DNA from: Saprospiraceae bacterium
GTDB lineage: Bacteria > Bacteroidota > Bacteroidia > Chitinophagales > Saprospiraceae
Assembly (NCBI GenBank): GCA_014379065.1
Contig: JACMMM010000499.1
Span: 1 to 6,424 of the forward strand
Direction of reading: 5' to 3'
Length of the DNA stretch: 6,424 bases
Made by a program: the position numbers and the translations under genes. The notes beneath the pieces are model-generated. The model was given only the letters and a program-made list of their open reading frames with translations. It searched no databases and was not told where the DNA came from. Of the stretch, positions 6,226 to 6,424 are shown in pieces (positions within the stretch are counted from its first letter, which is position 1; every line of letters starts with the position of its first letter).

Positions 6226-6424
6226 ACTGTTGACCGTTGACTTTTGACCGTTGACTTTTGACTGTTGACCGTTGACTTTTGGCCGTTGGCTTTTGACTGT
6301 TGACCGTTGACTTTTGGCCGTTGGCTTTTGACTTTTGACCGTTGGCTTGACTCTGGCCATTGATTTGTATTATTAGTCAACGGCCAATGGTCAAAAGTCA
6401 ACGGTCAAAAGTCAAAAGTCAACG
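6226..6424. repeat. Heptamer tandem array in two inverted arms
   Basis: On the plus strand 17 consecutive in-phase units of RCYKTTG run from 6226 to 6344 (ACTGTTG, ACCGTTG, ACTTTTG, GCCGTTG, GCTTTTG), followed by a degenerate part to 6363. After a spacer (6364-6376) the unit reappears on the opposite strand (CAAMRGY) from 6378 to the window edge: six units, one with a mismatch, and a partial seventh. GGCCATTGA (6355-6363) and TCAACGGCC (6377-6385) pair across the spacer with one mismatch, and the outer units can pair in several registers. The array probably continues beyond the window. It lacks the spacer structure of a CRISPR and carries no protein genes of its own. Short arrays of this type occur between genes in some Bacteroidota; their role is unknown. 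Confidence 0.9.

Noticed and set aside
6225..6401. N-terminal extension of the oxygenase from the ATG at 6401
   Set aside because: The 59 extra residues are translation of the heptamer array and of its spacer; the family domain begins right after the ATG at 6224.
6226..6424. CRISPR array
   Set aside because: Units are contiguous 7-mers with no unique spacers, and the orientation flips midway.

Overview
The window looks like chromosomal DNA from a member of the Bacteroidota, most likely Saprospiria-like. The phylum call rests on a PorX-type response regulator (restricted to Bacteroidota with a type IX secretion system), a secreted IgGFc-binding-domain protein of the kind common in this phylum, start codons preceded by A-rich sequence without Shine-Dalgarno motifs, and short-period repeats filling the intergenic gaps. 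The class-level guess is weaker and rests on the repeat style.

Layout: bases 1-1225 (minus strand) hold the first 408 codons of a large secreted protein that runs off the left edge; it has a signal peptide and an IgGFc-binding-type domain. A 251-base divergent intergenic region, ending in a 15-base tandem repeat, separates it from porX (1477-3033, plus), a complete receiver + PglZ-domain regulator. porX ends in a strong long hairpin (3056-3138). An AT-rich gap with no supported gene follows (3139-3494). Then come two minus-strand genes, transcribed right to left: a MpaB/rubber-oxygenase-family protein (5337-6224) and, 120 bases downstream of it, a bacterial dynamin-like GTPase (3495-5216). 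The right end (6226-6424) is a heptamer repeat array that changes orientation around a short spacer and directly abuts the start codon of the oxygenase gene.

How the genes may work together: PorX controls type IX secretion in species where it has been studied, and the divergent secreted protein is a plausible type IX cargo, although its C-terminal sorting domain would lie outside the window. The oxygenase and the dynamin-like protein are co-oriented and may share a membrane or lipid-related role, but a hairpin and a possible promoter element between them leave co-transcription open. I see no RNA genes, CRISPR array, intact insertion sequence or phage genes. The most unusual structure is the heptamer array: one strand is open in all three frames with the same seven-residue cycle, while the other strand is blocked repeatedly in all frames.
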